Below, in pieces: positions 8,477-17,413 of a DNA stretch of 64,000 bases. Source of the DNA: CAXMMR01 sp963692975 (lineage in GTDB: Bacteria; Pseudomonadota; Alphaproteobacteria; Acetobacterales; Acetobacteraceae). The notes beneath the pieces were generated by a model. It made no database searches. It saw nothing but the letters and a program-made list of their open reading frames with translations, and had not been told where the DNA came from. Location of the stretch: contig CAXMMR010000034.1 in NCBI GenBank assembly GCA_963692975.2, forward strand, positions 62,001-126,000, written 5' to 3'. The stretch's first letter is position 1; each line of letters begins with the position of its first letter. Made by a program: the position numbers and the translations under genes.

Positions 8477-9778
8477 ATGAACGCACGCCGAAGATCCGCT
8501 CTGCCGGCATGGCCGGGCCGGCTCGGCCTTGGCCCGACCGACCTGCTGCGCGACCGCTCGTTCCGGCGGCTGTGGGCGGCCGTGCTGACGAGCTCGTTCG
8601 GGGCGCAGATCATGCTGCTCGGCCTGCCGCTGACGGCGGCCGTCCTGCTGCATGCCTCGCCGAGTCAGATGGGCATCCTCACCGCGATGGAGCTGCTGCC
8701 GTTCGGCTTGCTGTCGCTGCCGTCCGGCGTCTGGATTGACCGCCTCCGCAAGCTGCCGCTCACCGTGGGCGGCGAGCTCGTGCTGGCGGCGGCGGCGGCC
8801 AGCGTGCCGTTTGCCCGTTGGGCGGAGCTGCTCTCGATCAACTGGCTTTATGCCGTGGCGTTTGTCGTCGGCCTCGTGAACACGACGGCCGGCAGCGCGT
8901 CCCAGGTGGTGCTGACGCGGATCGTCGAGCGCGACCGGCTGATCGAGGCCAATGCGAAGAACGCGCTGGCGAACTCGGGCGCCGAGATCGCCGGGCCTGG
9001 CGTTGCCGGAGTTCTGATCCGGCTGCTCGGCGCGCAGCTCGCGCTTCTGGTCACCGCCCTGCTGCTGCTCGGGTCGGCGGCATTGCTGTCGGGCATACGG
9101 CTTGATGAGCGGCTCTCCCCGTCGAGCGGCCGCTTCGGCACGGACTTGGTCCAGGGATTGCGCTTCGTCGGCCGCCATCCGACGCTGCCGAAGCTCGCCG
9201 GCTTCGTCGCGACGTGGGAGCTGTGCTTCAACGCGGCGGTCAGCGCGACCATCCTGTTTGCGACGCGCATCCTGCAGATGAGCGGCCAGAACGTCGGGCT
9301 GTCCTATGTCTGCCTCGGCGTCGGGACCGTGCTGGCGAGCCTGACCAGCGAGCGCCTCGGCCGTCGCTTCGGCCCCGGCTCGTGCCTCACGATCGGGTTC
9401 GCCAGCTCCGCGTCCGGCTGGCTGCTGCTGGCCTGCGCTCCGGCCGGGCCGCTGGGCGTGGTGTTGTTTCCGGCGAGCCTGACCCTGTTCGGCTTTGGTG
9501 CGCTGACGATCTTCATCAACTTCATTGCCGTGAGGCAGGCGCTGACCCCGACCCCGCTGCTCGGCCGGATGACGAGCATCATGCGCTGGCTGATCACCTT
9601 GCCCGGCATTCCCGGCGCGTTGATCGGCGGCTGGCTCGGGGAGCATTTCGGGCTCCGCGTCACCCTCGCCTTCGCCGGCCTCGGCTGCACCGGACTGACC
9701 CTGGTCGCGGCGCGCAGCCGCACGCTCCGCGGCATCAGCAGGCTGCCGGTCATCGAGCTGCCGCACGCGGCGGCTTGA
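8477..9778 (+). CDS. MFS transporter (EntS/MFS_3-like exporter)
   Basis: The product has 433 aa and about twelve hydrophobic segments. It fits the MFS_3 group (enterobactin-exporter-like): LLRDRSFRRLWAAVLTSSFG at the start, the loop 2-3 motif LPSGVWIDRLRKLPLTVGGE, and SASQVVLTRIVERDRLIEAN followed by NALANSGAEIAGPGVAGVLI, a typical mid-protein signature. It should act in the inner membrane as a proton-driven exporter; the substrate is unknown. The ATG at 8477 is the first sensible start after the repeat array. It is convergent with the thioesterase remnant and has the high GC of core genes. It is the first intact gene to the right of the IS-rich region. Confidence 0.85.
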   Translation: MNARRRSALPAWPGRLGLGPTDLLRDRSFRRLWAAVLTSSFGAQIMLLGLPLTAAVLLHASPSQMGILTAMELLPFGLLSLPSGVWIDRLRKLPLTVGGELVLAAAAASVPFARWAELLSINWLYAVAFVVGLVNTTAGSASQVVLTRIVERDRLIEANAKNALANSGAEIAGPGVAGVLIRLLGAQLALLVTALLLLGSAALLSGIRLDERLSPSSGRFGTDLVQGLRFVGRHPTLPKLAGFVATWELCFNAAVSATILFATRILQMSGQNVGLSYVCLGVGTVLASLTSERLGRRFGPGSCLTIGFASSASGWLLLACAPAGPLGVVLFPASLTLFGFGALTIFINFIAVRQALTPTPLLGRMTSIMRWLITLPGIPGALIGGWLGEHFGLRVTLAFAGLGCTGLTLVAARSRTLRGISRLPVIELPHAAA

Positions 9779-9812
9779 GCGCGGCCGGATCGACGCAATC
9801 GATGAGGACGAG

Positions 9813-10623
9813 CTAGGCGAAGATCGCGACGCTCTGGCGGGCGGTCATCAGCGGCGTGCCGTCCTCGGCCCAGATGGTGATGCGCTCGGCGGCGTAGCCG
9901 TCGGCGATGACCTCGCCGACCAACTCGAGCAGGCGCCAGCCGCCGGCGCCGCCCTGACCTGGCTCCGGGCCGAGCTCCAGCGCCCAGGTCATGGTGCTGA
10001 CCGGGACCATGTGGTTCAGCATGACCAGCGGGGCGGGCGGCGAGACGTCGCCGAGGGCGATCAGCGCCACCACCGGGTCGATGCCGGCGGCGTCGCGGTG
10101 GCGGAACCAGGCGGTGATCGCCGGCTCCGGGTGGCCGGCGCCGAAGCGGGCTTGCCCGGTCGCGCGGGCGTCGAAGTGCTGCAGGAAGACCGGCCGTTCG
10201 CCCGATCCCAGCAGCGCCGGGCAGGCGTGCGGGGGCGGCACGGCCGGCATCGGCAAAGCGCGGTGCGACAGGGCGGAGGGGCGGGCGGCGCCGAAGCACA
10301 GCAGCGCCCGGGTCGCCACATCGCTCGTCGCCAGCTCGCCGGCCGGGCTCAGCACGTCGACCGCCACGAAGGTGACCGAGCGGCCGCGGCGGAGGATGCG
10401 CGGGGTGATCGTCAGCCGGCCGGCGGCGGGAGCGACGAAGGCGAACTGCGCCGAGCGCAGTGGGCCGAGCCCCGGCGCCAGGCGGTGCGCCGCCTCGACG
10501 GTGAGCGCTGCCGCCAGGCCGCCATAGAGCGTGCGGCCCTGCAGCCAGTCCTCCGGCGCCTCGACGCGCCAGGAGCCGGCCTCCGTAGGCCAGGCCGGTG
10601 ATGATCTCCGCCAGCGTCGTCAT
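9813..10623 (-). pseudogene. Acyl-CoA thioesterase-like (double hot-dog), one frameshift
   Basis: From ATG 10623 the protein starts MTTLAEIITGLAYGG, but the expected continuation SWRVEAPEDWLQGRTLYGGL lies in the neighbouring frame, one base off near 10580. After correction the ORF is about 269 codons: RTLYGGLAAALTVEAAHRLA, SAQFAFVAPAAGRLTITPRI, a second half with AITAWFRHRDAAGIDPVVAL, and MLNHMVPVSTMTWALELGPE. This is the layout of thioesterase-superfamily (4HBT_3/TesB-like) proteins that hydrolyse acyl-CoA. If the frameshift is real, only a fragment beginning at an internal GTG around 10367 could be made. The rest is well preserved, so a sequencing error is possible. Confidence 0.7.
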
Positions 10624-11055
10624 CAAGCGACCTCCCGTGCGAGCGCCGGGCCGTCGGCCGGACCTGAGCGCCGAAATTGGCCGGATAGGGCCAAATACGG
10701 CAAGATCGGGCAAGGCGGGGGGTGCGCGCGGCGCGGCATCAAAGCGTCGAGCCAGGCGCACAACCGTTGTAAATCAATGAGTTACAAGATTCTTGCCTAT
10801 AGGCAAGACGCGGGTGCCGGCTGCCGGGGCTTCGTCTATCCCAGTGTTAGCACCGCCGGCGCATCGTCCCACGTGACGTTTCCAAAGCCGCGCTTTGGTG
10901 GGGTCAAGGGGCGAAGCCCCTTGCCTTGCTTCTCGCCTCAACCCTGTCGCGCGCGGAGGTGGAGGGCAATTCATTGGACGCGTCTCGCTGCGATGCACAT
11001 AAGGCCGCATGCGAGGCCTTGAGGATCGGAGCTCCATCAGCAGCGCGGCCGGCTC
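10624..11055. other. 432-bp intergenic region before the efflux operon
   Basis: No gene is supported here. It holds the two dyads described at 10767-10808 and, at about 10893-10935, a partial copy of the dispersed intergenic repeat (GGGGTCAAGGGGCGAAGCCC, followed by CTTGCC). The region separates the leftward thioesterase remnant from the rightward efflux operon, so it should carry the promoters of both. A convincing -35/-10 pair cannot be picked in this GC-rich DNA. Confidence 0.5.
10767..10808. promoter_or_regulatory. Two dyads, candidate operators of the efflux operon
   Basis: TTGTAA (10767-10772) and TTACAA (10782-10787) form an inverted repeat spaced by 9 nt. Directly after it, TCTTGCCTATAGGCAAGA (10791-10808) is a perfect 18-bp palindrome. 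Such symmetric sites in front of RND operons usually bind TetR- or MarR-type repressors. No such regulator is encoded beside them, so the regulator would act from elsewhere. They lie about 250 bp upstream of the first adaptor gene. Confidence 0.5.
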
Positions 11056-12300
11056 GTGACGTCGCGGGGGCGGGTGCTGGCCGGCGCCCTCGGGCTGGCC
11101 GGCGTGCTCGGCCTGGGCGTTGCGGCCTTGCGGCTGGACCTGTTCGCGCCGCACCCGGCGGTGGCGGCCGGCGAGGCGCCGGACGGGGATGATCGTCCCG
11201 CGGTCAGCGTCGTCATGCCGCAGCGCGGGGCAGCGAGCGAGGATGTCGAGCTGCCGGGTAACATCAACGCCTGGTACGAGGCGCCGATCTACGCCCAGGT
11301 TGCCGGCTACGTCGCCAGCTGGACGAGCGACTACGGCGCCAAGGTCAAGCAGGGGGCCGTGCTCGCGACCATCACGACGCCGGAGCTCGACCAGCGATTC
11401 GCCGTCGCCGAGGCCAGGCTGAGCGAGGCGCAGACGCGGCTGCAGCTGGCGGCGGTGACGGCCAGGCGCTGGCAGAGCCTGTCGGGCACGCAGGCGGTGG
11501 CGCAGCAGGAGGTCGACGTGCAGGTCGCCGACGCCGCGGCGCAGGCGGCCGAGGTGCGGGCGGCGCAGTATCAGGTGCAGCGCTACCGGGCGCTGGAGCA
11601 GTTCAAGCGCATCGTCGCGCCGTTCGACGGCGTGGTCACCGCGCGGCGGACCGACGTCGGCGACTTCGTGACCCCGGCCGGCGGCGATGCCGGGACGCGG
11701 GTCGGCACGGCGGAGCTGTTCACGGTCGCCGACATCAGCCGGCTGCGGGTGTTCGTCTCGGTGCCCGAGCCATATGCCGGGGCGCTCAGGCCGGGGCTGA
11801 CGGTGCGGCTGTCGCTGTCATCGCTGCCCGGCCGGATCATGCGGGCGACGTTCCGGACCAGTGCGCAGTCGTTCAACGAGCAGTCGCGCAGCGTGGTCGC
11901 CGAGTTCAGCCTCGACAACCCGGACCGTGCGATCTGGCCGGGCACGTTCGCCGAGGTGCACGTCGTCGTGCCGTCCGACCCGCACGTGCTGCTTGTGCCA
12001 GACCAGGCGCTGCTGGCGCGGGCGGACGGGATGGAGTTGGCGGTGGTGCGGCCGGATGGGCGGGTGCACCTGCAGGTGGTCACGCTCGGGCTCGAGCTGG
12101 GGCAGACGGCGCAGGTGGTGGCGGGGCTGGCGCCCACCGACCGGGTGATCAACGACCCGTCGGCCGGGTTGCTCGAGGGCGAGGCGGTGCGGGTGGTGGC
12201 GCCGCCGCGGCCGAGCGGCGCGCCCGCGCCGGCGCCGGCGCCGGCCTCGCCGCCAACGATGGCCGACGCGAAGCGCGCGGCCGCGGCGGGCGGTCAGTGA
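11056..12300 (+). CDS. RND efflux periplasmic adaptor (MFP), first copy
   Basis: The product has 414 aa. The N-terminus is a signal/anchor segment (VLAGALGLAGVLGLGVAALR). It is followed by the adaptor core: ELPGNINAWYEAPIYAQVAG (barrel-sandwich), an alpha-hairpin rich in Ala/Gln (about residues 115-170), the signature QFKRIVAPFDGVVTARRTDV, and a beta-barrel/membrane-proximal part ending ISRLRVFVSVPEPYAGALRP to GLLEGEAVRVV. The tail is Pro/Ala-rich. The start is GTG 11056. Adaptors of this class link the inner-membrane pump to the outer-membrane channel. It is the first gene of the operon MFP-OMF-RND-MFP, and the second adaptor at 17410 is a clear paralogue. Confidence 0.9.
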   Translation: MTSRGRVLAGALGLAGVLGLGVAALRLDLFAPHPAVAAGEAPDGDDRPAVSVVMPQRGAASEDVELPGNINAWYEAPIYAQVAGYVASWTSDYGAKVKQGAVLATITTPELDQRFAVAEARLSEAQTRLQLAAVTARRWQSLSGTQAVAQQEVDVQVADAAAQAAEVRAAQYQVQRYRALEQFKRIVAPFDGVVTARRTDVGDFVTPAGGDAGTRVGTAELFTVADISRLRVFVSVPEPYAGALRPGLTVRLSLSSLPGRIMRATFRTSAQSFNEQSRSVVAEFSLDNPDRAIWPGTFAEVHVVVPSDPHVLLVPDQALLARADGMELAVVRPDGRVHLQVVTLGLELGQTAQVVAGLAPTDRVINDPSAGLLEGEAVRVVAPPRPSGAPAPAPAPASPPTMADAKRAAAAGGQ

Positions 12301-12346
12301 CCATGACACGGGTGCTTCGGAGAAGGGCGCTACGGAGAGGGGCGCC

Positions 12347-13912
12347 ATGAGCCGGGGATGGCTGCGGCGGGTGCTGGCCGGGGCGACGGCGCTCGGGGTT
12401 GCCGGCTGCGACCTGGCGCCGGCCTACCAGCCGCCGCGCTTCGTGCTGCCGGCGAGCTGGCAGGGCAACGGGCCGTTTCGCGTCGCCGCCCCCGCCGACC
12501 TCGCCTCGCGCGGGGCCTGGTGGGCCGTGTTCGGCGACCCGACGCTTGACCGGCTGGAGCGCCAGGCCTCGACGGACAACCCGACCCTGCAGGCCGCCGC
12601 CGAGCGCTATACCCAGGCGCGCGACCTCGCCGCCGAGGCCCGGGCGGGGCTGTTCCCGACCGCGAGCCTGGCCGGCGGGCTGAGCGACAATCGTCAATCC
12701 GAGCACCGGCTGTTCCGCAACGGCACCGGGGGCGAGAACGTGCAGGCGTCGAACGACATCACCGCCTCGGCGAGCTGGGTGCCGGATTTCTGGCGCGCGA
12801 TCAGCAACCGCACGCGGGCGCAGAAACGGCTGGCGCAGGCGAGCTCGGCCGACCTCGACGCCGCCCGGCTGAGCCTGCAGGCGGAGCTCGCGACCGACTA
12901 CATGGCGCTGCGCGGGCTCGACACCGAGGACGCGGTGCTGCGCCAAACGCTGGCCTTCTACGCCCAGGCGGTGAAGATCACGACGATGCGCGAGGCGGCC
13001 AAGATCGCCTCCGGGCTCGACGTCGCCCGCGCGCGCAGCCAGCTCGCCTCGACCGAGGCGACGGAGACCGACGTGCTCGCCAACCGTGCGGTGCTGCAGC
13101 ACGCGATCGCGGTGCTGGTCGGCGTGCCGGCGACCGGCTTCGCGCTCGCCGCCGAGCCGAACCCGAGGATCGTGACGCCGCGGGTGCCGGCCGGGCTGCC
13201 CTCGGAGCTGCTGCAGCGCCGGCCGGACATCGCCGCCGCCGAGCGCGAGATGGCCGCCGCCAACGCCGAGATCGGCGTGACCAGGGCGGCGTTCTACCCG
13301 AGCCTGACGCTGAGCGCGGTTGGCGGCTTCGAGGACACCGGCTTCAACCTGGGCGACCTCGCCAACTCGCTGTGGACGGTGGGCGCGACCGCGATGCTGC
13401 CGCTGTTCGAGGGCGGGCTGCGCCGGGCGGAGCTGCAGCAGAGCTGGTCGCAATACGCCCAGACGCGCGACGCCTATCGCGCCACCGTGCTGGCCGCGTT
13501 CCAGCAGGTCGAGGACGGACTGGCGCTGACTAGCCGGCTGCAGGTCGAGGAGCAGCAGGGGCGTGACGCCGTGCAGGAGGCGCTGCAGGCGCAGAACGAG
13601 TCGCTGACGCTGTATCGCGGCGGGCTCGACAACTACCTCAACGCGGTGGTGGCGCAGGTGACGGCGCTGACGGCGCTGATCGTGCAGATCGGCATCGAGA
13701 CGCGGCTGCTGCAGGCCTCAGTCGGCCTCGTGACCGCACTCGGCGGCGGCTGGGGCGCGCCCAACCTGCCGACCGAGGACCAGACGCTGCCGTTCAATCC
13801 GCTGACGCTGGCGACCAGCCGCTCACCGCGGCCGACCGGCGCGCCGGACGCGCCGGGGCTCGGGCCGGAGCCGGCTGCGGACCCGCTGACGCAGCCAGGG
13901 GTGGCGTTTTGA
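12347..13912 (+). CDS. Outer-membrane efflux lipoprotein, NodT family
   Basis: The product has 521 aa. The lipobox GVAGC in the N-terminus (GATALGVAGCDLAPAYQPPR) predicts a lipid-anchored outer-membrane factor. Two OEP repeats follow, with the NodT hallmarks RGAWWAVFGDPTLDRLERQA, GLPSELLQRRPDIAAAEREM, ANAEIGVTRAAFYPSLTLSA and a C-terminal DNYLNAVVAQVTAL. A Pro-rich tail extends past the normal end. It forms the TolC-like trimeric exit duct for the pump encoded downstream. ATG 12347 is preceded by GGAGAGGGG. A 15-codon mini-ORF (12303-12350) ends by overlapping this start. Confidence 0.9.
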   Translation: MSRGWLRRVLAGATALGVAGCDLAPAYQPPRFVLPASWQGNGPFRVAAPADLASRGAWWAVFGDPTLDRLERQASTDNPTLQAAAERYTQARDLAAEARAGLFPTASLAGGLSDNRQSEHRLFRNGTGGENVQASNDITASASWVPDFWRAISNRTRAQKRLAQASSADLDAARLSLQAELATDYMALRGLDTEDAVLRQTLAFYAQAVKITTMREAAKIASGLDVARARSQLASTEATETDVLANRAVLQHAIAVLVGVPATGFALAAEPNPRIVTPRVPAGLPSELLQRRPDIAAAEREMAAANAEIGVTRAAFYPSLTLSAVGGFEDTGFNLGDLANSLWTVGATAMLPLFEGGLRRAELQQSWSQYAQTRDAYRATVLAAFQQVEDGLALTSRLQVEEQQGRDAVQEALQAQNESLTLYRGGLDNYLNAVVAQVTALTALIVQIGIETRLLQASVGLVTALGGGWGAPNLPTEDQTLPFNPLTLATSRSPRPTGAPDAPGLGPEPAADPLTQPGVAF

Positions 13913-13925
13913 CTGAGAAGGAAGA

Positions 13926-14152
13926 AAGGCCAGGGCTCTGCCCTGGACCCGTCACGCGTGAGCGTGCATTCGCACGACGGGCCGTGAGGCCCCAGACTCC
14001 TGCCGTTTGGAGTCCAGGCGGGAGCTTTCTTGCTTCGCGAAGCGGTCAAATTCTGTTCTCACAGCTCGAAACTTGCCTTGAGGGCGTGGAAAACAAATGG
14101 ATTTTAAAGGCTTCGCCTTTAATGGGGTCCAGGGGCAAAGCCCCTGGCCTTA
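13926..14152. repeat. Dispersed intergenic palindromic repeat, full copy A
   Basis: A composite about 225 bp long. It opens with AAGGCCAGGGCTCTGCCCTGG (self-complementary arms), passes through a GAGCTTTCTTGCTTCGCGAAGC block, and closes with GGATTTTAAAGGCTTCGCC, AATGGGGTCC and CCAGGGGCAAAGCCCCTGG, then CCTTAC. At least three hairpins are possible. The same order recurs at 27256, 28755 and 30616, and partial copies occur at 10893, 18697, 23374, 38590 and 60640. This copy lies inside the efflux operon, between the outer-membrane factor gene and the pump gene, and could modulate readthrough. Confidence 0.75.
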
Positions 14153-14174
14153 CCTGCTCGCGGAGTGATGACTG

Positions 14175-17100
14175 ATGAACGCCATTGTCGTGGTCGCGCT
14201 GCGGCGGCCGTTGACGTTCGTCGTCATGAGCATCCTGATCGTGCTGTTCGGCGGGCTCGCCGCCTGGCGCACGCCGACCGACATCTTTCCCAACATCGGC
14301 ATCCCCGTGGTCGCCGTCGTCTGGACGTATAACGGCCTGTCGCCGCAGGACATGTCGGGGCGGGTGATCTACTATTACGAACGGGCGCTGACCGCGACGG
14401 TCGAGAACATCGAGCACATCGAGAGCCAGTCGCTGTATGGCCGCGGCATCGTCAAGATCTTCTTCCAGCCGGGCACCGACGTGGCGGCCGCGCAGGCGCA
14501 GATCACCGCGGTGTCGCAGACACCGTGCTGAAGCAGATGCCGGCCGGGATCACGCCGCCGCAGGTGCTCTCCTACAACGCCTCGTCGGTGCCGGTGCTCG
14601 ACCTGCAGGTGGCGGCGAGCGGGATGACGGCCGCGCAGGTCTACGACATGGCCTCGAACCTGATCCGCCCTGCCCTGGTCGGCGTGCCGGGCACCGCGAT
14701 CCCGACGCCGTATGGCGGCGCCTCGCTCAACGTCGAGATCGATCTCGACCAGGCCAAGCTGCTCGCGCACGGCCTGTCGGCGGTTGATGTCGGGCGGGCG
14801 CTGGCGACGCAGAACGTCGTGCTGCCGGCCGGCGACCAGAAGATCGGCGCGATCGACTACATGGTTCAGACCAACGCGAGCCCGATCGAGGTCGCCGCGT
14901 TCAACGACCTGCCGATCAAGACCGTGGGCAACGCGACGATCTACCTGCGCGACGTCGCCTACGTGCATCGCGGTTCGCCGCCGCAGGCCAACGCCGTGCT
15001 GGTGCACGGCCGCCAGTCGGTGCTGATCGAGATCCTGAAGAGCGGCAACGCCTCGACGCTCGCCGTCGTCGCCGGCGTCAAGGCGGCGCTGCCCGGGCTG
15101 ATCAGGACGCTGCCGCCCGGCGTCACGATCACGCCGATCAACGACGCCTCCGGCTTCGTGCGCGACAGCGTGCGCGACGTGGTGCAGGAGATGCTGACGG
15201 CGGCGCTGCTGACCGGGCTCGTCGTGCTGCTGTTCCTCGGCTCGTGGCGCTCGACGCTGATCGTGGCGACCTCGATCCCGCTGGCCATCCTGTGCTCGGT
15301 GCTGGCGCTCGCCGCACTCGGCCAGACGATCAACGTGATGACGCTTGGCGGGCTGGCGCTGGCGGTCGGCATTCTCGTCGACGACGCCACCGTGATGATC
15401 GAGAACATCGACACCCACCTGGCCAACGGCGCCGAGCTCGAGGCGGGGATCATCGAGGCGGCGAACCAGATCGTCGTGCCGACCTTCGTCGCCACGCTGT
15501 GCATCTGCATCGTCTGGCTGCCGCTGTTCCAGCTCTCCGGGGTTGCCGGTTACCTGTTCCTGCCGCTCGCCGAGGCGATCATCTTCGCCATGATCGCCTC
15601 GTTCATCCTGTCGCGCACGCTGGTGCCGACGATGGCGGCGTTCCTGCTGCGCGGGCAGGTGCACGGGCACACCGAGCCGGGCGCCCGGCTCGGGGTGTTC
15701 CAGCGCTTCCAGCGCGGCTTCGAGCGCCGCTTCACCGGGTTTCGCGAGCGCTACCGCATGCGCCTGATGCGCGCGGTCGAGCGCCGCGGCCGCTTCATCG
15801 TGCTGTTCTCGGCCGGCGCGTTCGCCTCGCTGCTGCTGATCCCGTTTCTGGGCCGCGACTTCTTCCCCTCGATCCGCTCCGGCGAGATCGACATGCACAT
15901 GCGAGCGCCGATCGGCATGCGGCTGGAGGACGCCTCCAAGGTGGCGGTGCTGGTCGATGGCTCGATCCGGCGCCTGCTCGCCGGCCACGCCCGCGACGTC
16001 GTCGTCAATTGCGGGCTGCCGGCGAGCGGCATCAATCAGGCCTACAACGCGACCGGGACGATCGGGCCGCAGGATTGCGACATCACGATCGGGCTCGACA
16101 ACCCGGCCTCGCCGGTCGACGCCGACCGCTTCCTGCTGCGCCGCACGCTGCCCAGGCTCTACCCGGGCACTGCCTTCACCTTCCTGCCCGGCGACATCAC
16201 GGCGAAGATCCTGAACTTCGGCCTGCCGGCGCCGATCGACGTGCAGATCTCCGGCCGGGGGCTCGCCGCCAACGTCGACTACGCGCAGGCGCTCGCCGCC
16301 CGGCTGCGCCGCATCGCGGGCGTCGCCGACGTGACCGTGCAGCAGACGATGAACGAGCCGACGCTGATGGTCGCCGCGCGCCGCTCGTTCGCCGCCGGCG
16401 TCGGGCTGACCGAGGCGGACGTCGCCGACAACACGCTGGCGACGCTGTCCGGCAGCGGCCAGACGGCGCCGACCTACTGGCTCGACGTGAGCTCGGGCGT
16501 GTCGCACCTGGTCAACATCCAGACGCCGCAGGACCAGCTGGCGACGATGAACAGCCTGGAGGCGATCCCGATCGACCGCGGCGACGGCGACCCGGGCGGA
16601 CGTGGCGCGCAGCTCCTCGGCGCGCTCAGCCGGGTCAGCCAGACTGGCAGCCCGCTGGTGGTCTCGCACTACAACATCCTGCCGGTGGTCGACGTCTTCG
16701 CGAGCACGCAGCGGCGCGACCTCGGCGCCGTCAACGACGCGGTGGCCCGGGTGGTCGCCGGCATGACGGGCCAGGTGCCGCACGGGGCCTCGGTGCGGCT
16801 GCGCGGGCAGGCGACGACGATGGGCTCGGCCTACAGCCAGTTGCTCGGCGGGCTCGCGCTCTCGGTGCTGCTCGTCTACCTGGTGATCGTGGTGAACTTC
16901 CAGTCCTGGCTCGACCCGTTCGTCATCATCACCGCGTTGCCGGCGGCACTCGCGGGCATCGTGTGGAGCCTGTTCCTCACCCACACGACGCTGTCCGTGC
17001 CGGCGCTGACCGGGGCGATCATGTGCATGGGCACGGCGACGGCGAACTCGATCCTGGTGGTCTCGGCGGCGCGCGAGCGGCTGGCGGTGCATGGCCGGGC

Positions 17101-17413
17101 GGCGCAGGCGGCGGTGGAGGCCGGGTTCGACCGCATCCGGCCGGTGCTGATGACGGCGCTGGCGATGATGATCGGCATGCTGCCGATGAGCCTCTCGAAC
17201 ACGCAGAACGCGCCGCTCGGTCGGGCAGTGATCGGCGGGCTGCTGTTCGCGACCTTCGCGACGCTGCTGTTCGTGCCGTGCGTGTTCGCGCTGCTGCATC
17301 GCGACCATGTCGCGTCTGGCGATCGCGACGGCGTCGCGTCTGGCGATCGCGACCATGTCGCGTCTGGCGATCGGGTGGGGTCGGGTCCGCATGGCGCGGC
17401 GGCGGCTGGATGA
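14175..17413 (+). pseudogene. RND efflux pump (AcrB/HAE1-like), split by a 2-nt insertion
   Basis: The first segment (14175-14531, 118 aa) starts MNAIVVVALRRPLTFVVMSI and covers TM1 and the first porter strand. It ends AQITAVSQTPC-stop. The rest (14525-17413, 962 aa) begins at a GTG (GTGCTGA overlap) with LKQMPAGITPPQVLSYNASS. Removing one AC from the duplicated ACAC near 14520 restores SQTVLKQMPAG and a normal pump of about 1079 aa. The TM4 proton-relay signature GGLALAVGILVDDATVMIEN and the C-terminal porter/TM half are intact. The GTGCTGA overlap could allow coupled restart, giving two polypeptides, but RND pumps normally need one chain. It could also be a read error. Confidence 0.8.
17297..17368 (+). 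repeat. Three 24-bp tandem repeats at the pump gene's 3' end
   Basis: Units at 17297-17320, 17321-17344 and 17345-17368 are near identical (GATCGCGACCATGTCGCGTC followed by TGGC). Each encodes DRDHVASG in the cytoplasmic tail of the RND pump, after the last membrane helix. The 24-bp period keeps the frame. The copies are too similar to be old and point to recent slippage or unequal exchange. Confidence 0.85.

Noticed and set aside
8315..9766. Long leftward frame over the MFS gene
   Set aside because: Antisense shadow; only the plus strand shows membrane helices and family motifs.
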